Of a stretch of DNA of 54,804 bases, positions 22,455 through 30,780 are shown one piece after another. The notes beneath the pieces are model-generated. The model was not told the origin of the DNA. It did not search any database and was given only the letters and a program-made list of their open reading frames with translations. The stretch is from Natrarchaeobius oligotrophus (lineage in GTDB: Archaea; Halobacteriota; Halobacteria; Halobacteriales; Natrialbaceae), in the NCBI RefSeq assembly GCF_003841465.1, contig NZ_REFZ01000069.1, positions 1 through 54,804 of the forward strand. Reading direction: 5' to 3'. Position numbers and translations under genes: made by a program. Positions within the stretch are counted from its first letter, which is position 1. The number at the start of each line of letters is the position of its first letter.

Positions 22455-23687
22455 TCATCGCTGGACGTCATTTCTCGAGACGAGCGTCTTCCGAGCGCCG
22501 GCGTCGACGACCGACTCTGACGCGATCGGCTCGAGCCACTCCTCGAGATCCTCGGGGATCGGTCCCTGCTGGCCGTCCGGCAGATCGAACAGGATCTCGT
22601 CGTGGCCCGCAGCGAGGATCGCGTTCAGTGCAAAGAGGTCGCCGTCAACGTCGAACGTGAGCTGAACCTCGTCGCGGACCATCCCGATGCGGGTGACGTC
22701 GACGTCGTAGAGGTCGACATCCCCGGGTTGCGAGAGGGAGACGTCGGTCCACGCACCCTGGGTACCGCCCCAGAGTTCGTCTCCCCAGAGGCCGTCGCCC
22801 CAGAGGCCGCTTCCCGGTTGTGGGGCTGCGGCGTCTGGATCCCAGCGTTCGGCCTCGAGCGTGCCGTCGTCTTCGTCGAGTCGCAGCCGAATCAGGCCGT
22901 TGTCCAGGACGATCTCGCCCTCCGGGTCGTGACCGGTCGCGAAAACGCTCTCCCAGACGCGGACGCGCCCCTCCTCGTTCTCGAGGTATTTGTCGGCGAC
23001 GCCGAGCGTGTCGTAGACCTTGCAGTCGTACGGCCCGGCGTCGTCCGCGTAGTCGACGTCGTACAGGAGGACCGGGTCCTCGCCGTCGACGGCGTCGGCT
23101 CCCTCCTCGAGGTCGAACAGCGCGATCTCGCCGAACTCGCTCTCGACGGTCTCGACCGGCTCGGCGCTGTCGCGATCGCCAGTCTCGATGTCGAACCACT
23201 GCGTCTTCCGGGCACTGCCGGGGATCCCCATCAGCGCCTGGCCGTACTCGTTGCCGAACTCGTGCTCGAGATCGAGCGGCGGATAGGACGGCTTGAGCGC
23301 TCGGAAGAAGTCGTGGCGGGTGCCCTTCTTCTTGAGACCGAGGCTCCAGACGTAGACGCCGCGGGAATTTCCTTGTGCCGGCTCGATTGTGGCGCTCTCT
23401 ATCTCGTAGTAGGCTGATTCTGCGTATCTGCCGTTGCGACGGAACAGTGGGAGCGATTCGAGCGACGAATCCGCGAGCTCCTCGAGTTCTTCGGCGTGTA
23501 GCTGGGCCTGCCACTGTGGGATGCCCTGGAACTGGCCCTCGAGTTGCAGGTCCGGCACTTCGCTCGAGAGTTGCTCGACGACGCCGCTGCCCTCGAGGAC
23601 GCTGGCCTCTGCGAGTTGCGAACCGAGCGTGTCGCTCTCGTCAGTCTGTGACGCTTCTCGCAGTGGGAGTTTGTATAAGAGCTTCAT
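22455..23687 (-). CDS. Tail-associated protein
   Basis: About 410 residues; ATG at 23687 (a GTG directly upstream is also in frame). Mixed beta-rich sequence, e.g. SAYYEIESATIEPAQGNSRGVYVWSLGLKKKGTRHDFFRAL, and the motif GLWGDGLWGDELWGG at about residue 300 shared with the neighbouring secreted protein. Gene position between tape measure and fibre genes suggests a distal tail or tail-tip component. No enzymatic motif seen. Confidence 0.78.
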   Translation of the reverse strand: MKLLYKLPLREASQTDESDTLGSQLAEASVLEGSGVVEQLSSEVPDLQLEGQFQGIPQWQAQLHAEELEELADSSLESLPLFRRNGRYAESAYYEIESATIEPAQGNSRGVYVWSLGLKKKGTRHDFFRALKPSYPPLDLEHEFGNEYGQALMGIPGSARKTQWFDIETGDRDSAEPVETVESEFGEIALFDLEEGADAVDGEDPVLLYDVDYADDAGPYDCKVYDTLGVADKYLENEEGRVRVWESVFATGHDPEGEIVLDNGLIRLRLDEDDGTLEAERWDPDAAAPQPGSGLWGDGLWGDELWGGTQGAWTDVSLSQPGDVDLYDVDVTRIGMVRDEVQLTFDVDGDLFALNAILAAGHDEILFDLPDGQQGPIPEDLEEWLEPIASESVVDAGARKTLVSRNDVQR

Positions 23688-23693
23688 CACAAA

Positions 23694-24362
23694 TCACCAG
23701 TCCGGTGTGTAGTCTGCGACGGCCTCGATCACGTCGTCGATCGCGTCCTGAACGCCGTCGAGTGCGTCCTCCATGTTCGGGACCGTCGCCGTCCGCACCA
23801 TCTCGAGCGTGACCTCGATCTCCGCGTGACTTTCCTTCGAGATCGTGTGCTCCAGGATTGCGACCGGGATCGGGTCGCCGAAGACGCCGGGCTCGTCCGA
23901 ATAGGAGCCGTCGGTATGCTCGCGGATGTGGAGTCGGGTCTGCCCCTGAGAGTCGCTTCTCGTTTCGTTCAGCCAGTGCCGGAGAACGTCGACCTGGGCG
24001 TCGAGATCCCCTCGAGCAGCGTCGTACTGGTTCGACTCGTAGCCGCTGGCTGATCCGTCACCCCACTGTGTAGTCTCCTCTGCGCCCCGGGTTGCCGAAA
24101 CCGTGATTTGGTCAGTGCCAGCGCCGCCATCGATATGGTAGCCTTCGCGGCGATTGAAGTCGTGATCGAGCGCGTCCTCGGGGACGAGGTCGCCCGCGAT
24201 CTCCGCGATCGTCGTGACGTATTGGCCGCGCTCAGCCATCACATAATTTCTTGACAATGCGTCTGTCGTCTCGAGATCAGTCTGGAGATGGAACTCGGCG
24301 TCGTCCTCAGCATCCGGGAGTGCATCGATCTCGAGGACGACTCGATCGGAAAGCCCCGTCAC
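23694..24362 (-). CDS. Tail protein
   Basis: 222 residues from a GTG start preceded by a purine-rich GAGGTGAGG. Sequence shows a central beta-rich part and C-terminal helix (MEDALDGVQDAIDDVIEAVADY). It follows the tape-measure gene with the rhomboid gene in between on the other strand, so it is probably a distal tail (Dit-like) or related structural protein, by position only. An internal start at MAERGQYVTT is also possible. Confidence 0.72.
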   Translation of the reverse strand: MTGLSDRVVLEIDALPDAEDDAEFHLQTDLETTDALSRNYVMAERGQYVTTIAEIAGDLVPEDALDHDFNRREGYHIDGGAGTDQITVSATRGAEETTQWGDGSASGYESNQYDAARGDLDAQVDVLRHWLNETRSDSQGQTRLHIREHTDGSYSDEPGVFGDPIPVAILEHTISKESHAEIEVTLEMVRTATVPNMEDALDGVQDAIDDVIEAVADYTPDW

Positions 24363-24433
24363 GGAACCTCACCTCGAGGGAGAAAGTCAAAGTGACCAAA
24401 CAGTTTTGTCGGCCTGTCCTCGAATATCTGAGT

Positions 24434-25069
24434 ATGGGCCTTCGGTCGAAGTCTGAACCGGCCGCGATTACGAAAAGTCCCGCGGACGAAACGTGGGGCG
24501 AAGCGCTGGGCAGGAACCCAGTGGTCCAGACGCTCGTCATCATGATGGGCGTCAGCATCGTGGGATGGGCTGCGACCGGCGGGCAGGGCGTTCCGGATGG
24601 GTTTGCGCTGTCGATGCCGATCGACGAGCCCTGGTGGTCGCTGATCACCGCGACCTACGGACACCTGGACACGGCGCACTTTCTCTCGAACGCGACCGTG
24701 ATCGTGATCGCCGGCGGCCTGATCGCGTTGTCGACGTCCGCGATTCGTTTCCACGTGTTCTTCATCGCGACCGGCGTGCTGGCAGCCATCGGCCAGGTCT
24801 ATCTTGCTGACGTCTTCGGGACGAGCGTCGCCGTGATCGGCACGAGCGGCAGTGCGTTCGCCCTGGCCGGCTACGTAATCGGGTCCGTTTCGACCGGCTC
24901 CGAGTCGACGCGAACGGCCGCAGTCGGCCCGCTCACGATCGTACTGTTGCTGATCGCGGGCGGCGCGACGATCTGGTTCTCGCCGCAGGGAACAGCGTTC
25001 GGATCCCACTTTATCGGCATCCTCCTCGGACTGGTCGCCGGCCGGCTCCATCTGCTGCGCGTGAAGTGA
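24434..25069 (+). CDS. Rhomboid-family intramembrane serine protease
   Basis: 211 residues with about six membrane helices. Rhomboid hallmarks: PWWSLITATYGHLDTAHFLSN (the W-x(n)-H...H..N motif of L1/TM2), GTSGSAFALAGY (GxSG with the catalytic Ser in TM4), and GSHFIGILLGLVAGRL (catalytic His in TM6 with a GxxxG-like packing motif). Both catalytic residues are present. Rhomboids cleave membrane-anchored substrates within or near the bilayer. It lies on the opposite strand within the tail operon, next to genes for a membrane-anchored protein, a possible substrate. ATG at 24434 is preferred over further upstream frames. Confidence 0.88.
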   Translation: MGLRSKSEPAAITKSPADETWGEALGRNPVVQTLVIMMGVSIVGWAATGGQGVPDGFALSMPIDEPWWSLITATYGHLDTAHFLSNATVIVIAGGLIALSTSAIRFHVFFIATGVLAAIGQVYLADVFGTSVAVIGTSGSAFALAGYVIGSVSTGSESTRTAAVGPLTIVLLLIAGGATIWFSPQGTAFGSHFIGILLGLVAGRLHLLRVK

Positions 25070-25071
25070 GA

Positions 25072-26229
25072 TCATGTGATTTGGTCCTCGAGATCGTCGA
25101 TGCGGTCGTTGACGTCGTCGAGTTCGTCCTCGAGCTCGTCGTACGCACTATCGAGTTCGCTCTCGATCGCGTCGAGGGCGCTGCTCACGTCGCGTATCTC
25201 GTCAACGATCACCTCGGTATCGAACGACTGGTCGACGTTGATCTGTTCGATCGTCGGGGCCTGTGGCGTCGTCTGTTCGGCCGTGACGCCGACGTCAGTC
25301 GAGCCGCTCTGATCGGGTTCCGATCGTTCCTGCCCAGTCTGCCCTCTGTCGACTGGGTCCATGAACGGAACCGTGTCCCGAAGTCGGTCCTCGACGCCTC
25401 GGTCGAACTCTCGAAGTCCCTCACCAACTCCAAAGACGTCGAGGCCTTCGCCGACCTCCCGGATTGGTTCGAAAACGCCCGGTCCATCACCGTCCTCGTC
25501 AACGGCGACGTCGCCAGTGCCCTCGCCGACACTCACCGAGACGTTGACGCCGATCGGATCGACGTCTTCGACTTCGAGCGGCAACGGGCCCTCGTCGATC
25601 GCGAACGGGCTGGGGTCATCGACTGCGTAAGGGCTGTCCGGGTGGTCGACGTCGTACGGGTCCTCTGGATGGTCGACGGGCAGAGATTCGACGTCTTCAA
25701 CCTCGAGTGGGAGTGCGTCCTCGTCGATGTAGAGGGGGCTGGGATCGTCGACTGCGTAGGGTTCGTCCGGGTGGTCGACGGCGATCGGCGTCCAGTCGGG
25801 TTCTTCGACACTGATGCTCCCGCCTGCGATTGCGTTACCGACCGCCGATCCGATGAGCGATCCGAGCCCCGCACCGATCCCGCTAGCTGCCCCGCCCGCG
25901 AGGCCGCCGCCGGCGCCGCCGACACCGCCGAGAATGTCGCCGACGAGACTGCCGCCGTCACCCCCGATATCGCCGTCCCAACTCTCGAGAATCTCGAGGA
26001 TGTCCTCCAGGTTGGCGTGGTTGTCACGGTTCCAGCGATGTTCCCGGCGGGCGCGACGCTGTGCACGTCCGCCGCGGCCACCGCCAGCAGCTTGTGCCGA
26101 CATCGTCCCGCCATCGGTCATTCCGACCGGTGTCGCCCCGATCTCCGACTCGATCTGTTGCCGGGCGTTGCGGAGTGACCGATCGTCGATCTCGATATCG
26201 AGAGCAGCCGTTGCAGAAAAGTCACTCAT
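25072..26229 (-). CDS. Probable tape-measure protein (short)
   Basis: 385 residues. The position directly after the frameshifted tail chaperone is diagnostic for the tape measure. Features: a Gly-rich hydrophobic stretch at ~100-140 (GGVGGAGGGLAGGAASGIGAGLGSLIGSAVG), an internal duplication of about 35 residues (each with DHPD-PYAVDDPSP then LPLEVEDV), and a C-terminal coiled coil (ALDAIESELDSAYDELEDELDDVNDRIDDLEDQI). It is short for the family, predicting a tail of only about 55-60 nm by the usual 0.15 nm per residue rule. It starts by ATGA overlap with the chaperone stop. Confidence 0.78.
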   Translation of the reverse strand: MSDFSATAALDIEIDDRSLRNARQQIESEIGATPVGMTDGGTMSAQAAGGGRGGRAQRRARREHRWNRDNHANLEDILEILESWDGDIGGDGGSLVGDILGGVGGAGGGLAGGAASGIGAGLGSLIGSAVGNAIAGGSISVEEPDWTPIAVDHPDEPYAVDDPSPLYIDEDALPLEVEDVESLPVDHPEDPYDVDHPDSPYAVDDPSPFAIDEGPLPLEVEDVDPIGVNVSVSVGEGTGDVAVDEDGDGPGVFEPIREVGEGLDVFGVGEGLREFDRGVEDRLRDTVPFMDPVDRGQTGQERSEPDQSGSTDVGVTAEQTTPQAPTIEQINVDQSFDTEVIVDEIRDVSSALDAIESELDSAYDELEDELDDVNDRIDDLEDQIT

Positions 26230-26806
26230 GGAAATCCTCTCGAATCGGCGCGATCAGCAAGCAGTTCGAGGTAGTCGGCGGGCGTCTCGAGGACAGCCTC
26301 GTAGCTCATTCCGTGGGCGAGTCCGATGACGATGAGGTCGTCGAGTTCGTCTCGCCCTCGCTCGAGTTTCCCGGCGCCCCTGGAACGCCCAGTGCATTCG
26401 CCTTGGCTTCGGCCCACTTCGGGAATCCTGGGTGGCACTGGCCGAGATTTCGGAACGTCTCTGCGAGATCGTCGCCGACGTACGGTGCGTCGACCGTGCT
26501 GGCGGCGACCCACCAGAGCCGGCGTTCGTCTTTCTCGGCAGTGCTGGGCCGTTCACGGTGCATCATCGCTTCCTCCGAGGCAGTCATCGCCCCGAGTTCG
26601 ATCTCTGCCCCGGGGCTCCAGCCTTCCTCGTCACGTTGCCACTGGAGCCCATTCTTGAAGTAGGCCAGCCGGTCTTTTTGAGACTCGGTACGCTCATACT
26701 CGGACGTCGACGAATCGAGTTCGTCCAGTGCCTCATCGAGGGTGGCGATGTGGTCTTTCAGCTCGTCGATCGCGTCCTCGAGAACGTAGGTTTCAGTCGT
26801 GAGCAT
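26226..26806 (-). CDS. Tail assembly chaperone GT-type fusion made by -1 frameshifting
   Basis: Ribosomes slipping -1 at G GGA AAC (26372-26366) leave the 26306-26806 frame after PGN and read LERGRDELDDLIVIGLAHGMSYEAV... to a TGA at 26226. The product would be 193 residues: 147 from the first frame and 46 from the second. Lambda-like phages make G and GT this way at GGGAAAG, and the pair chaperones tape-measure and tail-tube assembly. The second-frame peptide continues helical protein sequence up to the tape-measure ATG, which it overlaps by 4 bases. Confidence 0.75.
26306..26806 (-). CDS. Tail assembly chaperone G-type protein
   Basis: 166 residues in the zero frame. N-terminal coiled coil (AIDELKDHIATLDEALDELDSSTSEYERTESQKDRL), then a globular part ending with a Ser/Thr-rich tail (GETNSTTSSSSDSPTE) that lies beyond the slippery site. 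It sits between the putative tail tube gene and the tape measure, as G does in lambda-type tails. Confidence 0.78.
   Translation of the reverse strand: MLTTETYVLEDAIDELKDHIATLDEALDELDSSTSEYERTESQKDRLAYFKNGLQWQRDEEGWSPGAEIELGAMTASEEAMMHRERPSTAEKDERRLWWVAASTVDAPYVGDDLAETFRNLGQCHPGFPKWAEAKANALGVPGAPGNSSEGETNSTTSSSSDSPTE
26366..26372 (-). other. Programmed -1 frameshift slippery heptamer GGGAAAC
   Basis: In the zero frame it reads G GGA AAC, an exact X XXY YYZ heptamer. Re-pairing gives GGG AAA C. It differs from lambda G/GT (GGGAAAG) only in the last base. The -1 frame stays open for 46 codons and ends overlapping the next start codon. Confidence 0.75.
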
Positions 26807-26807
26807 G

Positions 26808-27713
26808 TTAGGCCTCCGTGACCGTCGCCGAAACGCCCCCGACGTGGTAGTCGATCGGCTCGCTTAGATCCTCTTCCGGAGCGACCAGATTGCTCCAGTC
26901 GTACGAGTTGGGCTGGCAGTCGTCGAGATCGTACTCGATGGTTTCACCCTGTCCGTTCTCCAGCGAGAACGTTGCAGAAGTCTTGTCGACGACGTCGCTG
27001 TCCTGCGTATCGTCAGCGGCGAGTGCGAGCTGGTCGCGCTCGGTGAACGTCGCGTCAGTCGAGAACGACGGTTCGATCGCGTCGACAACGGCGCTGTGTG
27101 GATGGCGGCTCTGTCCGCGCCGGAAGCGTGCCAGACCGGCAAGCGACAGTGACGCCGACTGCATGAGCGACTGCCCCATTCCATCGACATCGAAGTTCGC
27201 ACCGTGCCACTGGTAGGCGTCCTCGTCAGCTGGCTGTTCGATCTCTCCGGGTTCGGTGACGTCGTCCGGCTCGAACCCGTAGAGGACCGTCAGGTCGACC
27301 GTGACATCTTGACCCTGTTCGTAGTTGACCGTCGCCTCGGGCACGATCGCGCCGGTCGGCGTCCGCGGCTCGGTCGACCCATCTGGCAGCGTGACGGCAA
27401 GATACCATGTCGCCGATGGCGCCTCCATTGGCTCGGTCGGGAGTGCGGTTCCGTCGTCGGCAAAGACGAGGTCGTGCCACTCCGCGCCGGCGAGAGTTCC
27501 GGACACGTTGAGCGCGCCCTCCCAGTCACCCGGTCGCGAGCCGGCCGGCGTCGGGTCGTCGGGCTGTCTCGACCGCTCGAGTGCTTGCTCGACCGAGAGG
27601 CTGCCGACGGTGACGTCGATGAACGGCTGATGCCACGTCGGGTCTGTCCCGGGCCCCTCGCCGAACTCGTCCTCGAGCGTGAACGCCACTTCGGCAGATC
27701 CGGCCCCAGTCAT
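26808..27713 (-). CDS. Putative major tail tube protein
   Basis: 301 residues, beta-rich, no catalytic motif. Encoded just before the tail chaperones, the standard place of the tail tube gene. Segments such as SATFSLENGQGETIEYDLDDCQPNSYDWSNL and PIDYHVGGVSATVTEA suggest a tail-tube-like beta fold. It overlaps the previous gene by 4 bases. Identification rests on order and composition. Confidence 0.7.
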   Translation of the reverse strand: MTGAGSAEVAFTLEDEFGEGPGTDPTWHQPFIDVTVGSLSVEQALERSRQPDDPTPAGSRPGDWEGALNVSGTLAGAEWHDLVFADDGTALPTEPMEAPSATWYLAVTLPDGSTEPRTPTGAIVPEATVNYEQGQDVTVDLTVLYGFEPDDVTEPGEIEQPADEDAYQWHGANFDVDGMGQSLMQSASLSLAGLARFRRGQSRHPHSAVVDAIEPSFSTDATFTERDQLALAADDTQDSDVVDKTSATFSLENGQGETIEYDLDDCQPNSYDWSNLVAPEEDLSEPIDYHVGGVSATVTEA

Positions 27714-28060
27714 TCAGACCCACTCGCCAGCCCGGCGATATCCTGAGCTTCTTCCCTCGCTATCGACCGAACACCCTCCTCGATTTCGCTCGGTTCGTCC
27801 GGGTCGGTAGGCCGCACGTCGATGGAGAGGCCTTTGATCCAGACGTCGTCGGCGTCAAGCCGGCGTTCCAGCTCGCACTCGAGTGCATCGAGTTCGACGT
27901 CGACCAGGAGCCGTCCTCCCTGCCGGTCGTCGACCCGAATCTCGGCGTCGTCGACCGTGACGTCGAGCCCGAGGAGGTCGTCGAGGTGTGCTTCGAGGTC
28001 CTGCGACAGGGCCTCGGTCTGTTCACCTACCGCTTCGATCGTGTCGGTGAAGTCTGTCAT
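27710..28060 (-). CDS. Small tail or neck protein
   Basis: 116 residues starting MTDFTDTIEAVGEQTEALSQDLEAHLDDLLG. An alpha/beta arrangement (LDVTVDDAEIRVDDRQGGRLLVDVELDALECELERRL). Start fixed by ATGA overlap with the next gene upstream. Lies in the neck/tail-completion segment of the late operon. Not recognised. Confidence 0.72.
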   Translation of the reverse strand: MTDFTDTIEAVGEQTEALSQDLEAHLDDLLGLDVTVDDAEIRVDDRQGGRLLVDVELDALECELERRLDADDVWIKGLSIDVRPTDPDEPSEIEEGVRSIAREEAQDIAGLASGSE

Positions 28061-28248
28061 GAGTTGTCGTTGTAGTACTCCTCGAGCCGCCGCTCTTCGC
28101 GACGAGCCGTCCACCCGAGAAGGTCTTCGATCGGGGATCGGACAGTCGACGGCGACGAACCGGGAACGTCGACTCGGCAGACGGCTTCGCCGTACTCGAG
28201 ATCGATGTCCTCGAGTGTGAGTGTCGCGCTGATCGTGAGTTCTGTCAT
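28057..28248 (-). CDS. Small hypothetical protein of the neck region
   Basis: 63 residues, MTELTISATLTLEDIDLEYGEAVCRVDVPG... then a charged helix (RREERRLEEYY). Overlaps both neighbours by 4 bases, indicating strict translational coupling. Function unknown. Confidence 0.7.
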   Translation of the reverse strand: MTELTISATLTLEDIDLEYGEAVCRVDVPGSSPSTVRSPIEDLLGWTARREERRLEEYYNDNS

Positions 28249-28751
28249 CGTCTATCTGGATCCTGTTTGCCCGTCAGCCGGACGTCGAAATCGACTCGAA
28301 AGTCGTCCGCGTAGTCGCTCGAGACGTTTTGCTCGTTCTCGATGCGCGCGTCTTCGTAGTGGACGAAGCCGACCTCGTCGTCGGCGTCGACCGACGGATA
28401 CGTACGCTCGGCATCGATCGCCGCCTGCGCGTATCGAACGAGTCGTCGGAACTCGCCCTTCGACGCGATCGTGCCGCCCGCCTCTTCGTGGACGCCCTCG
28501 ACGCGAACGGCGACGACCGTCTCGACGTCGTAGTGAAACTCCGTCCCGATCGGTGTGCGGGCCCGGTCGCCTTCGTCGGCCGAGATCGCCGCCGTCTGCG
28601 AGAGTTCGACGCCTTCGCGACGGCCGGTCTCGAGGACCTCGCTGCTCTCGAAGTCCTGGCGGACGACGGTCTCGTCTGCGAAGTCACCATCCGGCCACTG
28701 GTCGGCGATCGTCTCGAGCACCCAGCGCACTTCGTCCTGGACGTCGGCCAT
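28245..28751 (-). CDS. Probable tail-completion/terminator-type protein
   Basis: 168 residues. Starts with MADVQDEVRWVLETIADQWPDG, followed by a beta-rich domain with an aromatic core (GTEFHYDVETVVAVRVEG... FRVDFDVRLTGKQD), the size and layout of tail terminator proteins. Located between the gp10-like gene and the tail tube gene. Assigned by order only. Confidence 0.7.
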   Translation of the reverse strand: MADVQDEVRWVLETIADQWPDGDFADETVVRQDFESSEVLETGRREGVELSQTAAISADEGDRARTPIGTEFHYDVETVVAVRVEGVHEEAGGTIASKGEFRRLVRYAQAAIDAERTYPSVDADDEVGFVHYEDARIENEQNVSSDYADDFRVDFDVRLTGKQDPDRR

Positions 28752-29200
28752 CAGCTCATCACCCGCCGGACATCAGCCAGCGCGTTCCGGATCGCTCGAG
28801 CCGCCGGGATGCCGCCGGTGACAGAGCCCCAGTTGACTTCTTCTGCGACGACGTGTTCGGGGGCCCCTGGCGGCCGCGTCCCTTCCGGCGGGCTCTCCCA
28901 GTGGAACGACAGTATGGGGTTGCCCTGGATGGTGTGCGGGCTGACGCCATGTTCGAACAGTGCTGTCAGTCCCGGCCACTCGAGGCGAACGCCCACGGAG
29001 CCGGCGTCACGTTCGACGAACGGGCCCTCGACCTCCTCCCAGACGTGCTCGATGTCGTAGCCGTTCCGGGCGGCGTACTCCTGCCAGTTCTCACGAGCGA
29101 TCCGCTCGAGTTGTGGCCCGATCTCTTCTTCCAGCTTCCGCTCGACGTCGTCGAGTAACGCCTCTCGGAGGTCGTCTTCGAAGCTGTCGTCGAGGTCCAT
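28751..29200 (-). CDS. HK97 gp10-like minor head-tail protein
   Basis: 149 residues. N-terminal helices (DDLREALLDDVERKLEEEIGPQLERIARENWQEYAA) and a compact C-terminal domain (VRLEWPGLTALFEHGVSPHTIQGNPILSFHW), a pattern reminiscent of HK97 gp10-like proteins that join head and tail. ATG at 29200 is chosen because it follows the previous stop by 2 bases; longer frames would overrun the upstream gene. Confidence 0.72.
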   Translation of the reverse strand: MDLDDSFEDDLREALLDDVERKLEEEIGPQLERIARENWQEYAARNGYDIEHVWEEVEGPFVERDAGSVGVRLEWPGLTALFEHGVSPHTIQGNPILSFHWESPPEGTRPPGAPEHVVAEEVNWGSVTGGIPAARAIRNALADVRRVMS

Positions 29201-29202
29201 GA

Positions 29203-29904
29203 TCAGATGGTTGAAAAGCCGGTGTACTCGGCCGCCGTGTCCTCGAACTCGTCTGTGAGTGCCGACCGCTTCGTCGACCGGTCGGTGAGGTTGCCGTCGT
29301 TCGAGCGCGACCGTTTGAGCTCGTCGTCGAGTGCCAGTCTCGACGCGGCCTTCGCCGCGACCGCGTCGGCGACGTCCGCCGGGACGCTCGTCACGAGACC
29401 GTCCTCGTCGATCTCGACGTCTTCGCCCAGCGGCCCGTACCGGTACGTGATCCGCATGAAGCGCTTGTTCGGGTCGTCGAACGGCGTCAGTTTCACGCGT
29501 CGCCGGTAGATCGTTAGCCGCCGGCCGCGGTAGTTGAGCGTCCACTTTCGCCCCTCGTCCTCGGTGATCGGTCGCCACGTATCGCGACGCGTCCGCACCT
29601 CGAGTTCGTCGCCTTCCTCCGGATCGAGCGGTAGGATTCGGCGGTTGTTGAGTTGGACCGTGACGGGTTGGACGCTCTCGGCGTCCTGGACGTCGTGGAC
29701 TTCCCACGATCGCGGCTCGTCCGGATCGCCCACGCGCTCGGGGTGGAACGGCCGGCCCGTCCGGTTGATCCACGTGCGTGTGGCCGCCGCGGCACGCTTC
29801 TCGGCGCGCTCGACGAGCTGGTCGGTGGCGCTGTCCGGATTCTTGTCGAGCGCCAGCAGGACGTCGTCTGCGCTCGCATAGCGGACGTCGCTGGAGTTAG
29901 CCAT
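29203..29904 (-). CDS. Head-tail connector (adaptor) protein
   Basis: 233 residues. The N-terminus VRYASADDVLLALDKNPDSATDQLVERAEKRAAAATRTWINRTGRPFHP is typical of gp6/gp15-like adaptors, which start with a helix bundle. The middle is beta-rich (LTIYRRRVKLTPFDDPNKRFMRITYRYG). Overlaps the previous gene by 8 bases. Position after the capsid and before gp10-like protein supports the call. Confidence 0.76.
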   Translation of the reverse strand: MANSSDVRYASADDVLLALDKNPDSATDQLVERAEKRAAAATRTWINRTGRPFHPERVGDPDEPRSWEVHDVQDAESVQPVTVQLNNRRILPLDPEEGDELEVRTRRDTWRPITEDEGRKWTLNYRGRRLTIYRRRVKLTPFDDPNKRFMRITYRYGPLGEDVEIDEDGLVTSVPADVADAVAAKAASRLALDDELKRSRSNDGNLTDRSTKRSALTDEFEDTAAEYTGFSTI

Positions 29905-30778
29905 CGTCGCTGAGCGCCTCGTCGATCGCGGCTTCGACCTCCGCGGGCTCGAAGCGGGTCAGGTACTCGGCCATCTCGGTCTGGCCAGCCGTCTCCAGAT
30001 CGATCTCGGGGCCGATCTCGAGTGTTCCGTCGCCGATGGCGTCCTCGATAGCGTCGATCGCTCCCGTTCGATCCTTGCCGTCTCGTTCGGCCTCCCGGAG
30101 TGCGTACAGGGATTCGATGTCCCACAGCTGATCGTCTTCGAGTTCGAGGCGGTCCTCGAGTTCGTCGATCGTGCACTCGCCCGGATCGAACGGCGCCTCG
30201 AGATTGTCGAGTTCTGGTTTGCGGATGGTTCCGACGATCGCCGACAGCTCCGAGCGCGAGAAGCGGCTTGTGTACTCGTCGGCCCGCTGTTGCGAGACGC
30301 CCGCTTCGTCATCGCGCTCGATGCCCGCGATCTCGCGCAGCTGGTCTCGGTAGGGCTCTTCGTCGTCTTTATCGAACACACGGCCGGCGTCGTCGAGATC
30401 GAGTTTCTCGAGGACTTTCTGGCGCTTCCAGCGATCGAACCCCTCGTAAAAGACGTCGGGGGGCAGGTAGTTGCGCTCGAGCAGTGCCTCGGCAAGGCGA
30501 CCGGCGTCGTAGATCACCTCGAAGTCGCTGCGGGCCTCGAGGGCGTGAACGCCGATGTTCGAGTTGGCGATGTGGTCGTCGTCGAGCCACGTCGGCAAGA
30601 GGCCGAAATAGGTGCGCCCACGCTGGAACTTCGGCGGGCCGGCGTACCCGGCACGACGGGGCACGTTTCGGTCCGTTTTGGTGCTTTGCGGGCCGGTGTA
30701 TCGAAAACCGACGAACTCGATCTCTGCCCAGCCGTTCTCCTCGTATTTCTCTGCGCTTGGAAGTGTACTTACTGGCAT
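29897..30778 (-). CDS. Head-associated hypothetical protein
   Basis: 293 residues, helical and acidic. N-terminal region ENGWAEIEFVGFRYTGPQ... RAGYAGPPKFQRGRTYFGLLPTWLDDDHIANSN is compact. The C-terminal half contains repeated helical segments ending in EYLTRFEPAEVEAAIDEALSDDG. No known family. Lies between the small 30781 gene and the connector, so a virion or head-assembly role is likely. Confidence 0.75.
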   Translation of the reverse strand: MPVSTLPSAEKYEENGWAEIEFVGFRYTGPQSTKTDRNVPRRAGYAGPPKFQRGRTYFGLLPTWLDDDHIANSNIGVHALEARSDFEVIYDAGRLAEALLERNYLPPDVFYEGFDRWKRQKVLEKLDLDDAGRVFDKDDEEPYRDQLREIAGIERDDEAGVSQQRADEYTSRFSRSELSAIVGTIRKPELDNLEAPFDPGECTIDELEDRLELEDDQLWDIESLYALREAERDGKDRTGAIDAIEDAIGDGTLEIGPEIDLETAGQTEMAEYLTRFEPAEVEAAIDEALSDDG

Positions 30779-30780
30779 GA

